Notes: generated by a model from the sequence alone, not told the origin. DNA of 64,000 bases from Neobacillus cucumis (GCF_016908975.1 NZ_JAFBEX010000021.1:1-64000); one strand, 5' to 3'. Numbered from the stretch's first letter, positions 7,655-16,352 are shown. Made by a program: numbers and translations.

Positions 7655-7706
7655 AATTTAGCACACACTTAATTAAGCGTCAACTTAATTAAGTGTGTGC
7701 TAAATT
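7655..7706 (-). promoter_or_regulatory. Operator-promoter with perfect 23-bp inverted repeat
   Basis: The arms 7655-7677 and 7684-7706 are perfectly complementary (AATTTAGCACACACTTAATT... on the left), with a six-base centre. That centre, read on the minus strand, is TTGACG and serves as -35. A 17-base spacer leads to TAAATT (7660-7655) as -10, six bases before the ATG at 7648. The repressor would cover both promoter boxes. Confidence 0.8.
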
Positions 7707-7879
7707 ACATTAATTAACAATTACAGTTTTTTCAGTTTTTAATTAATTGAGCCTATTTTTAGTTTTTGCCATTAAGGAGTATTTTTTATTCCTTAGTTCA
7801 CTAAACCAGTTAGTTTAAGGAAAAATATTGACAATCTCTTGATTTAAAATCCCTTTTCATTTCGATTCATAATATTTGA
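7707..7879. other. Intergenic stretch with degenerate repeat
   Basis: No gene is seen. A weak copy of the intergenic repeat lies at 7790-7850 (ACCAGTTAGTTTAAGG, then TTGACAATC). Confidence 0.4.
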
Positions 7880-7978
7880 ACGAATAGCCTTGCAGGCTAT
7901 AAAGCAGGCAAAAGCCTGCGTATTGTTTAAGCAAATGCCCTAGCGCGATTGCCCGAAGGGGGCAAGGTCTTAAGCTTT
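7880..7978. other. Cluster of three GC-rich hairpins, unidentified
   Basis: Within an AT-rich spacer three short hairpins follow each other: AGCCTTGCAGGCT, GCAGGC-AAAA-GCCTGC, and TTGCCC-GAAG-GGGGCAA, ending in AAGCTTTTTCCTC. This could be a structured RNA or a decayed element. It matches no riboswitch class I can recall. Confidence 0.35.
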
Positions 7979-8028
7979 TTCCTCTATTTTTGAATTATTT
8001 ATGTTTTATTATTGATGAAGTTATTTTA

Positions 8029-8095
8029 AAAGAGCCGCAGTTACGACTCTTTGTTAAACTCAAGCCTCTTACTTTAAGTGAAATATTTCACAATT
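8029..8095. repeat. Repeat copy with terminator hairpin
   Basis: AAAGAGCCG...GACTCTTTG hairpin followed by CAAGCCTCTTACTTTAAGTG and TTTCACAATT. The same hairpin-plus-core layout occurs at 2145-2220. Confidence 0.5.
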
Positions 8096-8238
8096 TATAC
8101 TTAAAATCAGTCATTAATTATTTTTTGTGATTCGTTTTAAGATACCTGTTAAATCTCATTCCTACTTATACAAATATCCAAACTAATTTGTTGTACAAGC
8201 ATATGATAAATTGAATCTTATTTTAAAGGAGTACAAAT

Positions 8239-8613
8239 ATGAATCTATTTGCCACGCTTATCTCATTTACTCCCAGCACAGGTGCACTGACCTACAGTGT
8301 TGATGGTGTTACGCAAACGTCAACCCTCGTATCGTCTACAAAACCGCTCCGTGCAGCACTCAATCGGTATTTACCAACCGACCCAGTCCGCCCCATAGTA
8401 ACTCGTTGGAACACGCTCATCGATTCGGCAAAGGGGCAAGTGACCTTCGATAACCTGAATCCAGGGTCCGATATTCCAAACACCTTCAACGGTATAACGA
8501 GTGAACTCGCGGCTAATGACGCAAAAGTGCAGATCCACCTGAAACTGAAACCGAATAGCGATATCGTAGCTTCTCTCCGCCCCATTTCTTTTATTCCAAC
8601 AGAACCAATATAA
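8239..8613 (+). CDS. Hypothetical protein (124 aa)
   Basis: The 124-residue product is rich in Ser, Thr, Pro and Asn, with no signal peptide, membrane helix or cysteine. Repeated beta-like stretches (LISFTPSTGALTYSVDG, KVQIHLKLKPNSDIV) suggest a small beta-rich domain. AAAGGAGTACAAAT precedes the ATG, and a terminator follows the stop, so it is a complete single-gene unit. Base composition is visibly richer in G+C than its surroundings, which may mean transfer. I do not recognise the family. Confidence 0.6.
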   Translation: MNLFATLISFTPSTGALTYSVDGVTQTSTLVSSTKPLRAALNRYLPTDPVRPIVTRWNTLIDSAKGQVTFDNLNPGSDIPNTFNGITSELAANDAKVQIHLKLKPNSDIVASLRPISFIPTEPI

Positions 8614-8631
8614 ACAATAAATCTTTTCTCG

Positions 8632-8662
8632 AAGAAAGCAATGAAATTGGTGCTTTCTTTTG
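8632..8662 (+). terminator. Rho-independent terminator
   Basis: GAAAGCA pairs with TGCTTTC, followed by TTTTG, 20 bases after the stop of the 124-residue gene. Confidence 0.7.
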
Positions 8663-8703
8663 TTTAAAAATAGCTGTTTTGAAGCCTAACTTTAAATGAA
8701 CAT

Positions 8704-8868
8704 TTGTTCAACTATCCTCCTGTTAGTTTAAGTGTAATCTTTCACAATCCTATCTAGCTTTAATAGGAAGAGGGATATACTTTTATAAAATTGCCCGAAA
8801 CTTTCGCAAAAGGATGTGCGAGATTATCGCCTCTTCAACTAAAGCCCCGTTAACTGAATAACTTTAAT
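8704..8868. repeat. Two copies of the dispersed intergenic repeat
   Basis: CTCCTGTTAGTTTAAGTGTA with TTTCACAATCCTATC (8718-8756), and TTCAACTAAAGCCCCGTTAACTGAATAA (8835-8862, given in two overlapping cores). Together they fill most of the gap between two genes. Confidence 0.55.
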
Positions 8869-8927
8869 TTTTGAAATTATCCATATTCCAATCTCAGGGT
8901 CCGTTATGTAGATAGATAATTAGAAAT

Positions 8928-8956
8928 TAAAAAAACCACTCTGTTAAGAGTGGTCT
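8928..8956 (-). terminator. Rho-independent terminator
   Basis: ACCACT / AGTGGT stem; on the minus strand it is followed by seven T. It lies just past the stop of the CotB-like gene at 8994. Confidence 0.7.
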
Positions 8957-8993
8957 AGCAGGTTGTTTTTCTAGACATTCCAGTGATTGATAA

Positions 8994-9527
8994 TTAACTT
9001 AGATGCGATGGCCTAAAACTAGACTCATCACTTGAACTTGAAGATTCATCGCTTGATGAACTAGAACTAGACTCATCGCTAATTGAACTAGAACTTGATT
9101 GATTATTTACGGATTTATCCATATAACTGAAACGGACATTTTTAATGTGGAAAAGGGCAACACGAATCATCTCTCCACAATTCACTAAAACAACAAAATC
9201 ATCTTCTAGACTAGCGAGTACCCCCTCTACAGTTTCAGGACCACGGTTAATTTGTAACCATTCATATTGGGAGGATTTAATCAATTCTTTAAGATTACAC
9301 GATTTTTTGAATCCTTTCGGAACTTCAGCGTTGATCTTCCTATCACCTTTTACATTCTCAGTAAAACTTTTATTATGATGGCTGTTGTAGTAAACAACAC
9401 CCTCATTTGTAAGAATGGCAATATAATCGTCACCCACATGCAATAACTTTCCAATACTGGATTCTGGGCCATTCCGATCAACTTGGATTACTTTACCTAA
9501 AAGCTCCTTAGTGAAATCTTTACTCAT
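8994..9527 (-). CDS. CotB-like spore coat protein with Ser-rich tail
   Basis: A 177-residue protein whose two beta-rich halves resemble repeats of spore coat protein CotB: GPESSIGKLLHVGDDYIAILTNEGVVYYN near residues 20-48, and INRGPETVEGVLASLEDDFVVLV...FHIKNVRFSY near 92-135. The tail (about 138-172) is almost only Ser, Asp and Glu (SDESSSSS units), comparable to the Ser-rich, phosphorylatable tail of B. subtilis CotB, though shorter and acidic rather than lysine-rich. It is expected on the spore surface. The start overlaps the stop of a small upstream frame (9524), suggesting coupling. The homology call is from memory of CotB motifs. Confidence 0.75.
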   Translation of the reverse strand: MSKDFTKELLGKVIQVDRNGPESSIGKLLHVGDDYIAILTNEGVVYYNSHHNKSFTENVKGDRKINAEVPKGFKKSCNLKELIKSSQYEWLQINRGPETVEGVLASLEDDFVVLVNCGEMIRVALFHIKNVRFSYMDKSVNNQSSSSSISDESSSSSSSDESSSSSDESSFRPSHLS

Positions 9528-9769
9528 ATGAATAATTCCCCTTTATTTGATAAATGTAATTTATTTATATGTAGCACACGGTAGATTGTCCTAAGAAAAT
9601 AGCCTGTCTCTCTCTCTACTTCTATCACTATAGTCCTTTCGTCTAAGTTGAATAGTAATAAATCTTCGATTAAGACCAGTGAGGTTGCATTAACTTTAGT
9701 CAGATTTCTCCATAAAATAGGCGAAAAAAATAACCATGAATATCTATGTTCATGGTTATAGTGGTTCAC
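9524..9769 (-). CDS. Possible small protein upstream of the CotB-like gene
   Basis: An 81-codon frame with a GTG start that ends by ATGA overlap with the CotB-like gene. The sequence DLLLFNLDERTIVIEVERETGYFLRTIYRVLHI looks protein-like, but the ribosome site is weak and the 5' end falls in a hairpin (AACCATGAA / TTCATGGTT). It may be a genuine coupled gene or part of the leader. No family recognised. Confidence 0.35.
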   Translation of the reverse strand: MNHYNHEHRYSWLFFSPILWRNLTKVNATSLVLIEDLLLFNLDERTIVIEVERETGYFLRTIYRVLHINKLHLSNKGELFI

Positions 9770-9839
9770 CTATTTGTGGAAAAGCCTATAGAAAAACCCT
9801 CGTTTCTTTTGTTCATGTCTTGCAGCTGTTTCTTGTTGG

Positions 9840-9945
9840 GTCTTTAACAATTACGGTGAAGAAGATTTAGAACGTGATTTGAAGTGGTTGGAGAAGACAA
9901 AGCATGGTGATGGCGATAAGTGGATTCCACACCCTGGCATATCCA
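9840..9945 (+). pseudogene. Short coding remnant, family unknown
   Basis: One frame reads NNYGEEDLERDLKWLEKT followed by KWIPHPG, which is clearly protein-like, but it has no start and runs into an intergenic repeat. It looks like a leftover gene fragment; WIPHP-type sequence occurs in phage replication proteins, which is only a weak hint. Confidence 0.35.
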
Positions 9946-9954
9946 TCAATTCTA

Positions 9955-9992
9955 ATAACTTTAAGTGTAATTCTTCACAATCTATCCTATTA
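9955..9992. repeat. Dispersed intergenic repeat copy
   Basis: TAATAACTTTAAGTGTAATT followed by CTTCACAATCTATCC, a degenerate long-core copy. Confidence 0.5.
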
Positions 9993-10088
9993 AAATAAAA
10001 AACGCGACTGCCCATATTGAACAGTCACCTCAAACTTTATTTTTTTGGCTATGTTAATTCTCAATGATGATTTTCAGGCAAAACTATA

Positions 10089-10112
10089 ACCGCCCGTAAA
10101 GGGCGGTTTATT
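10089..10112. terminator. Hairpin at end of RibD-like gene
   Basis: AACCGCCC / GGGCGGTT with a five-base loop, 40 bases past the stop of the gene at 10150. The T-run is imperfect. Confidence 0.55.
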
Positions 10113-10149
10113 AAGCTATCGTTCTCCGTTAGCGGAACACCTTGTACGG

Positions 10150-10716
10150 CTATTTCTCCAACTCATAGCGGGCCGCGATAATGCCCGACTTGAGCGTTCG
10201 GCTGGACAGCAGCTTGAGCCTGATTTTCTCGCCGCCGTCGAATACCGATTTTCCTCCTCCCAGGACGACTGGACAAATTGTAAGCAGGAATTCGTCGATC
10301 AGGCCGAGCTTCAGCAGCGTCTTCGCCGCTCCCGGGCTGCCGAAGATAACGAGATTTTTGCCGGGCTGCTCTTTGAGTGCCTTGATTTCCTCTGCGATAT
10401 TGTCCTTGATCAGCATCGTATTGTTCCATTCCACCTTGTCCATCGTGCCGGAAATGACTATCTTCTTCACATCCTGCAGCCATTTGGCATGCTCCTTTTC
10501 GTGCCTCGGCACATCCGGATTGTCCAACATCGTGGGCCAGTAGCTCTCCATCATGCGATACGTCGTCCGTCCGTAAACGGGGGCTCCGACTTCGGCTACG
10601 ACCTCCTCGGCGTATTTCTCTAATTCCTCGTTGTACGGAATCCAACCCAGTCCTCCGTTCGAATCCGACGCATACCCGTCCAGCGACACATGCATGAATA
10701 ATACGAGTTTTCTCAT
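10150..10716 (-). CDS. Dihydrofolate reductase/RibD-C-like reductase
   Basis: A 188-residue RibD C-terminal-type reductase: opening RKLVLFMHVSLDGYASDSNG, then PVYGRTTYRMMESYWP, WNNTMLIKDNIAEEIKALKEQPGKNLVIFGSPGAAKTLLKLGLIDEFLLTICPVVLGGGK, all typical of YyaP/YwjB-like proteins. They bind NADPH; the physiological substrate is usually unknown. The start at 10716 has GGAGG ten bases before; a longer frame to 10767 is not needed. Its G+C content is well above its neighbours, suggesting acquisition from a GC-richer Firmicute. Confidence 0.88.
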   Translation of the reverse strand: MRKLVLFMHVSLDGYASDSNGGLGWIPYNEELEKYAEEVVAEVGAPVYGRTTYRMMESYWPTMLDNPDVPRHEKEHAKWLQDVKKIVISGTMDKVEWNNTMLIKDNIAEEIKALKEQPGKNLVIFGSPGAAKTLLKLGLIDEFLLTICPVVLGGGKSVFDGGEKIRLKLLSSRTLKSGIIAARYELEK

Positions 10717-10967
10717 ATCCGTTTCTCCTCCGATTTCGAATTTATTTTGTTCGATTTTTTTGGCCAAGGCCTTTCAAGACAAACCGTACCCATAGAGGAT
10801 CCAAGTCAAGTCCTTAAACGCTTATCTATAAATACCTATAAACAAAGATATAGGATGCATCACATCAATGTTTTTTTGCTGATACTGTATACATCTGCCC
10901 TTTAGTTGAAGTAGAAGGGGCTTTACTTTCTTTTTAAATACTTGTCACGAAATGGAGAATCAGGTTT

Positions 10968-11384
10968 TTAGCCTTTCGGCATTTTGCTCATATCCATATA
11001 CAAAGCGTTCCACCGATGACCGTCCGGATCCGTAAATCCGCAGCCGTACATCCAGCCCTCTTTTTCGCCAGGCTTGTTGTATACAGTGCCGCCAGCACGT
11101 TCGACTTTCAAGGCGAGCTCATCAACTTCCTCCCTGGAGTTCGCCCCCAAAGAGAATAACACTTCAGTACCTTGCCACGAATCCGCAACCGCATTACCAG
11201 TAAAACCGCGAAATACGGATTCAGGGAAGAGCATCAAAACAACCTGATTGTCACCGACTATCAAGCTGAAGGAGCCGTCTTGACTCGCATACCGCTCATT
11301 CAACCGAAAACCGAGCTCCGTATAAAACGCCTTTGCCCGTTCTGGTTCTCGCACTGGCAGGTTCAGCCATAATTCCCTGGACAT
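10968..11384 (-). CDS. VOC (glyoxalase-fold) protein
   Basis: A 138-residue vicinal-oxygen-chelate protein with paired beta-alpha-beta-beta-beta modules: LWLNLPVREPERAKAFYTELGF at the start and GWMYGCGFTDPDGHRWNALYMD at the end, the latter being the common VOC closing motif. Enzymes of this fold act as glyoxalases, dioxygenases or antibiotic-binding proteins; the metal ligands here cannot be fixed. AGGAGG precedes the ATG at 11384. G+C-rich like the reductase at 10150, so both may have arrived together. Confidence 0.85.
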   Translation of the reverse strand: MSRELWLNLPVREPERAKAFYTELGFRLNERYASQDGSFSLIVGDNQVVLMLFPESVFRGFTGNAVADSWQGTEVLFSLGANSREEVDELALKVERAGGTVYNKPGEKEGWMYGCGFTDPDGHRWNALYMDMSKMPKG

Positions 11385-11640
11385 ACAAAAACCTCCTGAT
11401 ATAAAGATTACCCACCCCAAATAAATTCAATGTTTATGATCATCTTTCCTTCCTGTTTGGAAAAAAATTCTTTTGCAACTCCTGCTATGTTAGTGGAAAA
11501 AGAAAAAGGAGCCGCTGTTTACCAACATGTCGACTTCATAAAAACCATGATTGTATAGCTTTCATATGTACATAGTTTATACTGAATAATAAGATATCTT
11601 TCAAGACCAACAATCAAAATGAAAAAGGAGAGATGATTCT

Positions 11641-12054
11641 ATGAAGCTCGATATCTACGTCAATTATCGAGGAGTTTGTGAACAGGCTTTTCGGTTCTAT
11701 GAAAAGCATCTCGGAGGCAGAATAACATCGATAATGGCTTTCAAACAACTACCAGATCCGACGAACGTTCCAAAAGGTCGGGAAAACGACATTCTACATG
11801 CTACCATCGAGATTGGGGACACAGTGCTAAGGGGAGCCGACATCCCCAACGCTGAGCCTATGCGAAGTGTCTATCTGACACTCAGGGTTAACAGTGCAGA
11901 AGAGGCGGAGAGGCTTTATACCTTGCTTTCTGAAGAAGGAGAAATCTTTATGCCTATGGAAGAAACCTTTTTCGCTTTGCGTTTTGCTCAGCTGAGAGAC
12001 AGGTTTGGAACGTCCTGGATGCTCCTGTGTGAGCATGAGTCCATAGAAGCCTAG
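11641..12054 (+). CDS. PhnB-like VOC protein
   Basis: A 137-residue VOC protein of the PhnB/YjdN type: YVNYRGVCEQAFRFYEKHLGG, ILHATIEIGDTVLRGADIP, LTLRVNSAEEAERLYTLLSEEG and FAQLRDRFGTSWMLLCE are in the order usual for this family. PhnB itself has no established enzymatic activity. GGAGAGATGATTCT leads to the ATG. It is followed by a good terminator, so it is monocistronic. Confidence 0.88.
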   Translation: MKLDIYVNYRGVCEQAFRFYEKHLGGRITSIMAFKQLPDPTNVPKGRENDILHATIEIGDTVLRGADIPNAEPMRSVYLTLRVNSAEEAERLYTLLSEEGEIFMPMEETFFALRFAQLRDRFGTSWMLLCEHESIEA

Positions 12055-12100
12055 TTCTATTCCGATAAAGTCCACATCGTTCGCTTCTTTGGATAACTTC

Positions 12101-12132
12101 AGCCGTTCAACACTATAACGGCTGCTTTTTTT
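12101..12132 (+). terminator. Rho-independent terminator
   Basis: AGCCGTT / AACGGCT with a ten-base loop and seven T, 46 bases past the PhnB-like stop. Confidence 0.8.
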
Positions 12133-12298
12133 GAGCAGCCGAACGTTCAATTAGAAATGCTACCTTTTTAAATGTAATGGTTTACAATCTTTTATTGTGC
12201 ATTTCGTTAACAATCATTTGAATTATTATTCCATATTCGTAATAGTTTTTCTATTTTAGTTGATTTAGTTGTGAAGTCTTTTAAAGTTTATGAATGAA

Positions 12299-12391
12299 TC
12301 AATTATTGTTCTTTTTTTCATTTGAGTTCCACGCTACTGCCCCAAACAAAGCTCCAATGATTAAGATACTCCATTTTATTGCTTTTCTCAT
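12299..12391 (-). CDS. 30-residue single-helix membrane peptide
   Basis: A short frame encodes MRKAIKWSILIIGALFGAVA followed by a polar NSNEKK tail: basic N-terminus, one membrane helix, polar C-terminus. AAGGGGTACGAAG precedes the ATG at the right distance. Such tiny membrane peptides are common in Bacillus and often unannotated. No function can be given. Confidence 0.45.
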   Translation of the reverse strand: MRKAIKWSILIIGALFGAVAWNSNEKKNNN

Positions 12392-12521
12392 CTTCGTACC
12401 CCTTCGTTTCCAATTAGGAGAAAAAGCCCCATTGTTATATGCTTTGATTTTTCCAGAAAAAGGTTTCATTAATAACTGTACATTATCAACACCCCTGCAC
12501 CATTTGTTTGACAGATTACTT

Positions 12522-12953
12522 CTAATCTTCTTTGTTATAATTTAAAGTATAAGAATTTTGCAGGACGATTCTCCACCCATCCGGATCCTCAATAGTTACT
12601 CCTGCCTTATTCCAATAGGGATTTTCAGGTGCGACTTCTTTATAACCCATTCGATTCAATCTTTGGACAATCCTATCTCTTGCCTCTTTATCCGGAAAAT
12701 AGAACACGAGCAAATTATCTTTAGTTGGTGCCGGGCACGGGCTGCCCTCGACATGCTGGGTAAACTCCAAATGGTAACTTGCATCCGGTAACCCCAGCAT
12801 GATCCCGTCATACCCATCGTGTCCTTCAAACGATCCAATGACCTTTAAGCCCACCCCATCACGATAAAACTCTACTACCTTGTCTAATTGATTTGTAGGT
12901 CTTGCCACTCGAAATTGAGCAACAGGTAAGTCTTTTGACCAAACCTTTTTCAT
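12522..12953 (-). CDS. VOC-family protein (YycE-like)
   Basis: A 143-residue VOC protein: AQFRVARPTNQLDKVVEFYRDGVGLKVIGSFEGHDGYDGIMLG, then LEFTQHVEGSPCPAPTKDNLLVFYF and VTIEDPDGWRIVLQN. The arrangement recalls Bacillus YycE proteins. AGAGGTGTAGCT precedes the ATG. The activity is unknown; conserved His and Glu residues could bind a metal. It is the first gene of this strand after the metallo-hydrolase operon, in the same direction but separated from it by about 80 bases. Confidence 0.82.
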   Translation of the reverse strand: MKKVWSKDLPVAQFRVARPTNQLDKVVEFYRDGVGLKVIGSFEGHDGYDGIMLGLPDASYHLEFTQHVEGSPCPAPTKDNLLVFYFPDKEARDRIVQRLNRMGYKEVAPENPYWNKAGVTIEDPDGWRIVLQNSYTLNYNKED

Positions 12954-13034
12954 AGCTACACCTCTTTTAATAACAATGAATCTAGCAGTTGAAATAAATC
13001 CTTTTTTTCATATCAATCCTTTTTACCTACTCCG

Positions 13035-13886
13035 TCATACATATCCATTCACAAAATACTCAATTGTTTCCAATTCCTCTTCATTTAACTCCCGGTCTAT
13101 TTCTCGTGCATATTCCCATTTTATTTGGTCTGCATTCCCATTACATTTTTCTGTATAATTGGCCACTGCCTTTAATAATTGCATTTCCCTGTTAAACTCA
13201 TCCTTGGATATTGGCTTCCAATGGGAAAGAACATAAGTCTGAGCATCAAACTGTTCGAGAATGGATGCTAGTTCCTTTGTTCGTTTTGTTGTGTAGGACC
13301 TTTTGGGAGCAAAAATTTCCGGATAGATGCAATCCCCTAAAAATAATAATTCTTCTTCTTTAATATAGATAACCACAGAATCTGAGGCATGGTCCCCGCC
13401 CACATGCATTAACAAACAAGATACTCCGCCAAGGTCTATTTCGAGTTCGTTTTCAAATACAACTGTTGGTAGAGTGATATGAAAATCCCTATTAGCCCCA
13501 AACTCCTTTTTTATGCAGCTCGCACAAAATTCGATTTCTGTACCTTCCTTCACCCGCTCATCTAAAGCCTCATCCGTCCAAGATAAAGGTATTAGTTTTT
13601 GCATTTCATTCATTGTTGCTTTTGAAGAAATGGCCACCGCTTCCGTTAAGGAAGAAAGTCCAAAAATATGATCCCAATGCCAATGTGTTAACACAACCAA
13701 ATCCGGTCTGGCGATATTCTTCTCTTCCAGCATTTTCAAAAACAATTTAGCATGTGCTTCCGAATTACCTGCATCAATCATTAATGTTTTTTCTTTTCCA
13801 ACCACCATTCCTAAAATCGGTCGATCGGTCTCCGAAACAGGTGTCATATACCAAAATGAATTTCCAATTTTGTTTATTGTTTGCAT
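13035..13886 (-). CDS. Metallo-beta-lactamase-fold hydrolase
   Basis: A 283-residue MBL-fold protein with the metal motif HWHWDH at residues 68-73 and the later ligands MHVGGDHASDSV (about 161) and FLGDCIYPE (about 183). This indicates a dinuclear zinc hydrolase; substrate unknown. Its start overlaps the stop of the acyltransferase gene (TAATG), so the two are translationally coupled. AGGGGAG precedes the start. Confidence 0.9.
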   Translation of the reverse strand: MQTINKIGNSFWYMTPVSETDRPILGMVVGKEKTLMIDAGNSEAHAKLFLKMLEEKNIARPDLVVLTHWHWDHIFGLSSLTEAVAISSKATMNEMQKLIPLSWTDEALDERVKEGTEIEFCASCIKKEFGANRDFHITLPTVVFENELEIDLGGVSCLLMHVGGDHASDSVVIYIKEEELLFLGDCIYPEIFAPKRSYTTKRTKELASILEQFDAQTYVLSHWKPISKDEFNREMQLLKAVANYTEKCNGNADQIKWEYAREIDRELNEEELETIEYFVNGYV

Positions 13887-15073
13887 TATACTCCCCTTCG
13901 TTCTTCATCCATCAATGGTAAACTATCGTTATTAATTTTTTTAGCAGCTTTTTTGGAGATAGGAGTTTTGATTTTCACCCCAAATATCCAACGTGTGAAC
14001 GGAGTCCGCTTGATGATAAATTCATAGATTATGACTGAAATCATAAAGGTTATCGCCATAATCAATAAATATTCCTGCCAAACACCGATATTGAATTTTA
14101 ATATAAAATACCCTACTACAACCAGGATACTTTGGTGAATGATATAAATCGGAAAAGATGCCTCATTCATATACGGGACGAGCTTATGGGAGAAATTCAA
14201 AAACTTATTTCCATACCCAAGGATCACAATTAAAGTTAACCAAGTATTTAGTGACCTTAAAAAGGTATTGAAAATATCTACCGGTGAAAAACTGGTTGAA
14301 TCCAGAGAATGAAATAAAATGATTTCCCAAACAGGTACGAGGATTAGGATGAGTATGAATGCATGGAAACGGTAGGTTTTAAACATTTTTTGGTAATTAG
14401 GATGGCTAGCTGTGACAAATCCCATGATTAAAAAAGCTAAATAATAAAATGGATTTTGTCCTCCTGGTGCAGGCAAAGACTGGGTCGCCGCTAAAATGAT
14501 AAAAAACAAAATATAAACATAGGGTTTGCTAAAAATCAAATGGAATTTTTCAAACCTGGATGTGCCATTTTTATTTTTTAGATAAATAAATAACGGCAGC
14601 GCAATAAGCGATAAAACAAATAAATAAAGAATGAACCACAAATGGGCAGGTGTGAATGAACCAAAGTATCCTGATAAATCACTAAAATCTAAAAGATAGT
14701 TTTTCAAGAAGGTAAAATAATTGCCCGGTGAATCTCCCCTATGTTGCCATAATGAAAAGTACCCTTGCGGTGGAACAATCAATAACAACCCAAAAATAAA
14801 TGGAATCAGCAATCTCGATATCCGATCCTTCATATACTGTTGATAGGATCTATGCTGCAAGGCATACCAGATAGAGGAACCTGCAAGCCAAAATAATAAT
14901 GGCATAAACCAGTAGCTAGTAGAAGCGATAAACCAGCTTAACCCCCAGCTTAAAACATGACTCTTCACATAAAATGGATCCCAATGGTCGAAAATCCTTG
15001 CCGAATGGAATGGGAACAATAATAAGATACCCAAATTCCGCAGCCAATCAATGTCATATCTTCGATTCGCCAT
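13886..15073 (-). CDS. Membrane acyltransferase (acyltransferase-3/OpgC-like)
   Basis: About 395 residues with ten or so membrane helices and the acyltransferase-3 opening YDIDWLRNLGILLLFPFHSARIF, which carries the family's conserved Arg and His. SFPIYIIHQSILVV near residue 320 is the second family landmark. Members transfer acyl groups to cell-surface sugars or lipids. The ATG at 15073 sits behind GGGGGGG; a TTG directly before it is less likely. It is coupled to the MBL hydrolase at 13035. Confidence 0.87.
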   Translation of the reverse strand: MANRRYDIDWLRNLGILLLFPFHSARIFDHWDPFYVKSHVLSWGLSWFIASTSYWFMPLLFWLAGSSIWYALQHRSYQQYMKDRISRLLIPFIFGLLLIVPPQGYFSLWQHRGDSPGNYFTFLKNYLLDFSDLSGYFGSFTPAHLWFILYLFVLSLIALPLFIYLKNKNGTSRFEKFHLIFSKPYVYILFFIILAATQSLPAPGGQNPFYYLAFLIMGFVTASHPNYQKMFKTYRFHAFILILILVPVWEIILFHSLDSTSFSPVDIFNTFLRSLNTWLTLIVILGYGNKFLNFSHKLVPYMNEASFPIYIIHQSILVVVGYFILKFNIGVWQEYLLIMAITFMISVIIYEFIIKRTPFTRWIFGVKIKTPISKKAAKKINNDSLPLMDEERRGV

Positions 15074-15298
15074 CAAATCCCCCCCTTTTGATTACTATTT
15101 GTTATTTTTATTAAGATTTAATAGGGATTCAGTCGACTTTAAGAATATATTACCATTTATGGTGTTTCGTTACCATGTTGTTTTTAATAGTTAACTAATT
15201 TAATTATGCCTTTACACCCATATTAACTTACATTTTTATGTACGAAAGGACCTATTTATTGTCAAATTCTGTTAAAATATTAATAGAGGGGTGATGTT

Positions 15299-16291
15299 AT
15301 GTTCAAAAGAAAAACACCGGTTTCAACTAATTTACCAAATAGTTTGTATTCACTTGAACCGCTTATGTTAGGAGGGATTCAGCAATCGATCTTAATTCGC
15401 ACCGATGACAAAAATCAGCCCATTGTGCTTTTTCTCCATGGAGGACCTGGGACTGCACAAATTGGTTTTGCAAGGCGATTTCAGAGGCAATTAGAGAAGG
15501 ATTTTATCGTTGTGAATTGGGATCAAAGAGGTTCAGGAATATCCGAATCTGGTGAACTTACACTTAAGAACTACTTGAATGATGCTAAAGAGCTTATTCA
15601 ATATCTTCTAAAAAGATTTGAGAAGGAAAAGCTTTACTTGGTAGGTCATTCCTGGGGAAGTATTCTTGGCTCCTTGTTAGCTCAGGAATATCATAACTAT
15701 CTTTATGCGTATATTGGCGTTGGTCAAATTATCTGTATGACTGAAGGCGAAAGCATTTCCCTTGATTTTGTCAAAGAACAGGCAGAAAAAAAGAGAGATA
15801 AAAAAGCACTTGAACAATTACATACTCTCACATTTGAACCTGATTCCTTGAATTATTTATTTTCTCAACGCAAACTACTTGATAAGTATAAGGGCTCTCT
15901 CTATTCGATGACCAGCACTCAATTATTTTTTGGTGAATTTCGGCATAATACGGAGTATCTCGTGTCTGATTGGTTTAGGTTTATGAAAAGGAATAAGGCA
16001 TCATTAACCATGATGTGGAAAGAAGTAGCCAAAACAGATTTTAGAAATATCATCCAGTATTCCATTCCAATTTATTTTTGCGCTGGAAGATTTGATTTCA
16101 ACACCCCTTCTTAACTGGTGGAAGAGTATTTTCATCATATTCATGCACCTGTTAAGGAATTCGTTTGGTTTGAGAACTCCGGCCATTGTCCTCCGTTTGA
16201 AGAACATGAAAAATTTAATGAAGTGTTGTGTCAGATAAAAAAAGCTGTTGGCTTAGACAGCTTTTTTGCACTCTACTATTTCCTCAAATAG
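15299..16291 (+). pseudogene. Alpha/beta hydrolase with premature stop before catalytic His
   Basis: The frame encodes a proline-iminopeptidase-like hydrolase: HGGPGTAQIG (oxyanion loop), VVNWDQRGSG, nucleophile elbow VGHSWGSILG and the acid region FCAGRFDFNTPS. A TAA then interrupts it at codon 272. The same frame continues with VEEYFHHIHAPVKEFVWFE and NSGHCPPFEEHEKF, which carries the catalytic His. A single base change (probably CAA to TAA) would explain it. Without read-through the product lacks the triad His and should be inactive. GAGGGGTGATGTT precedes the ATG, so expression may persist. Confidence 0.85.
16236..16268 (+). terminator. Rho-independent terminator
   Basis: AAAAAAAGCTGT / ACAGCTTTTTT hairpin at the end of the decayed hydrolase gene. 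Confidence 0.75.
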
Positions 16292-16352
16292 TTCCCTTCA
16301 ATTGATGTCTTAGTCTTATAAAAACTCCGCTTTATACATTATTATATCTGGT

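Noticed and set aside
8698..8709. GAAC-N4-GTTC match resembling a LexA box
   Set aside because: It lies next to an intergenic repeat copy whose TTGTTCAACTA is common to the family, and no promoter or gene start follows.
10163..10645. 160-codon frame inside the RibD-like reductase
   Set aside because: Frame shadow of a GC-rich gene; the reductase frame has clear family motifs.
12294..12545. 83-codon plus-strand hydrophobic frame
   Set aside because: Complement of a spacer and a small minus-strand gene; no ribosome site.
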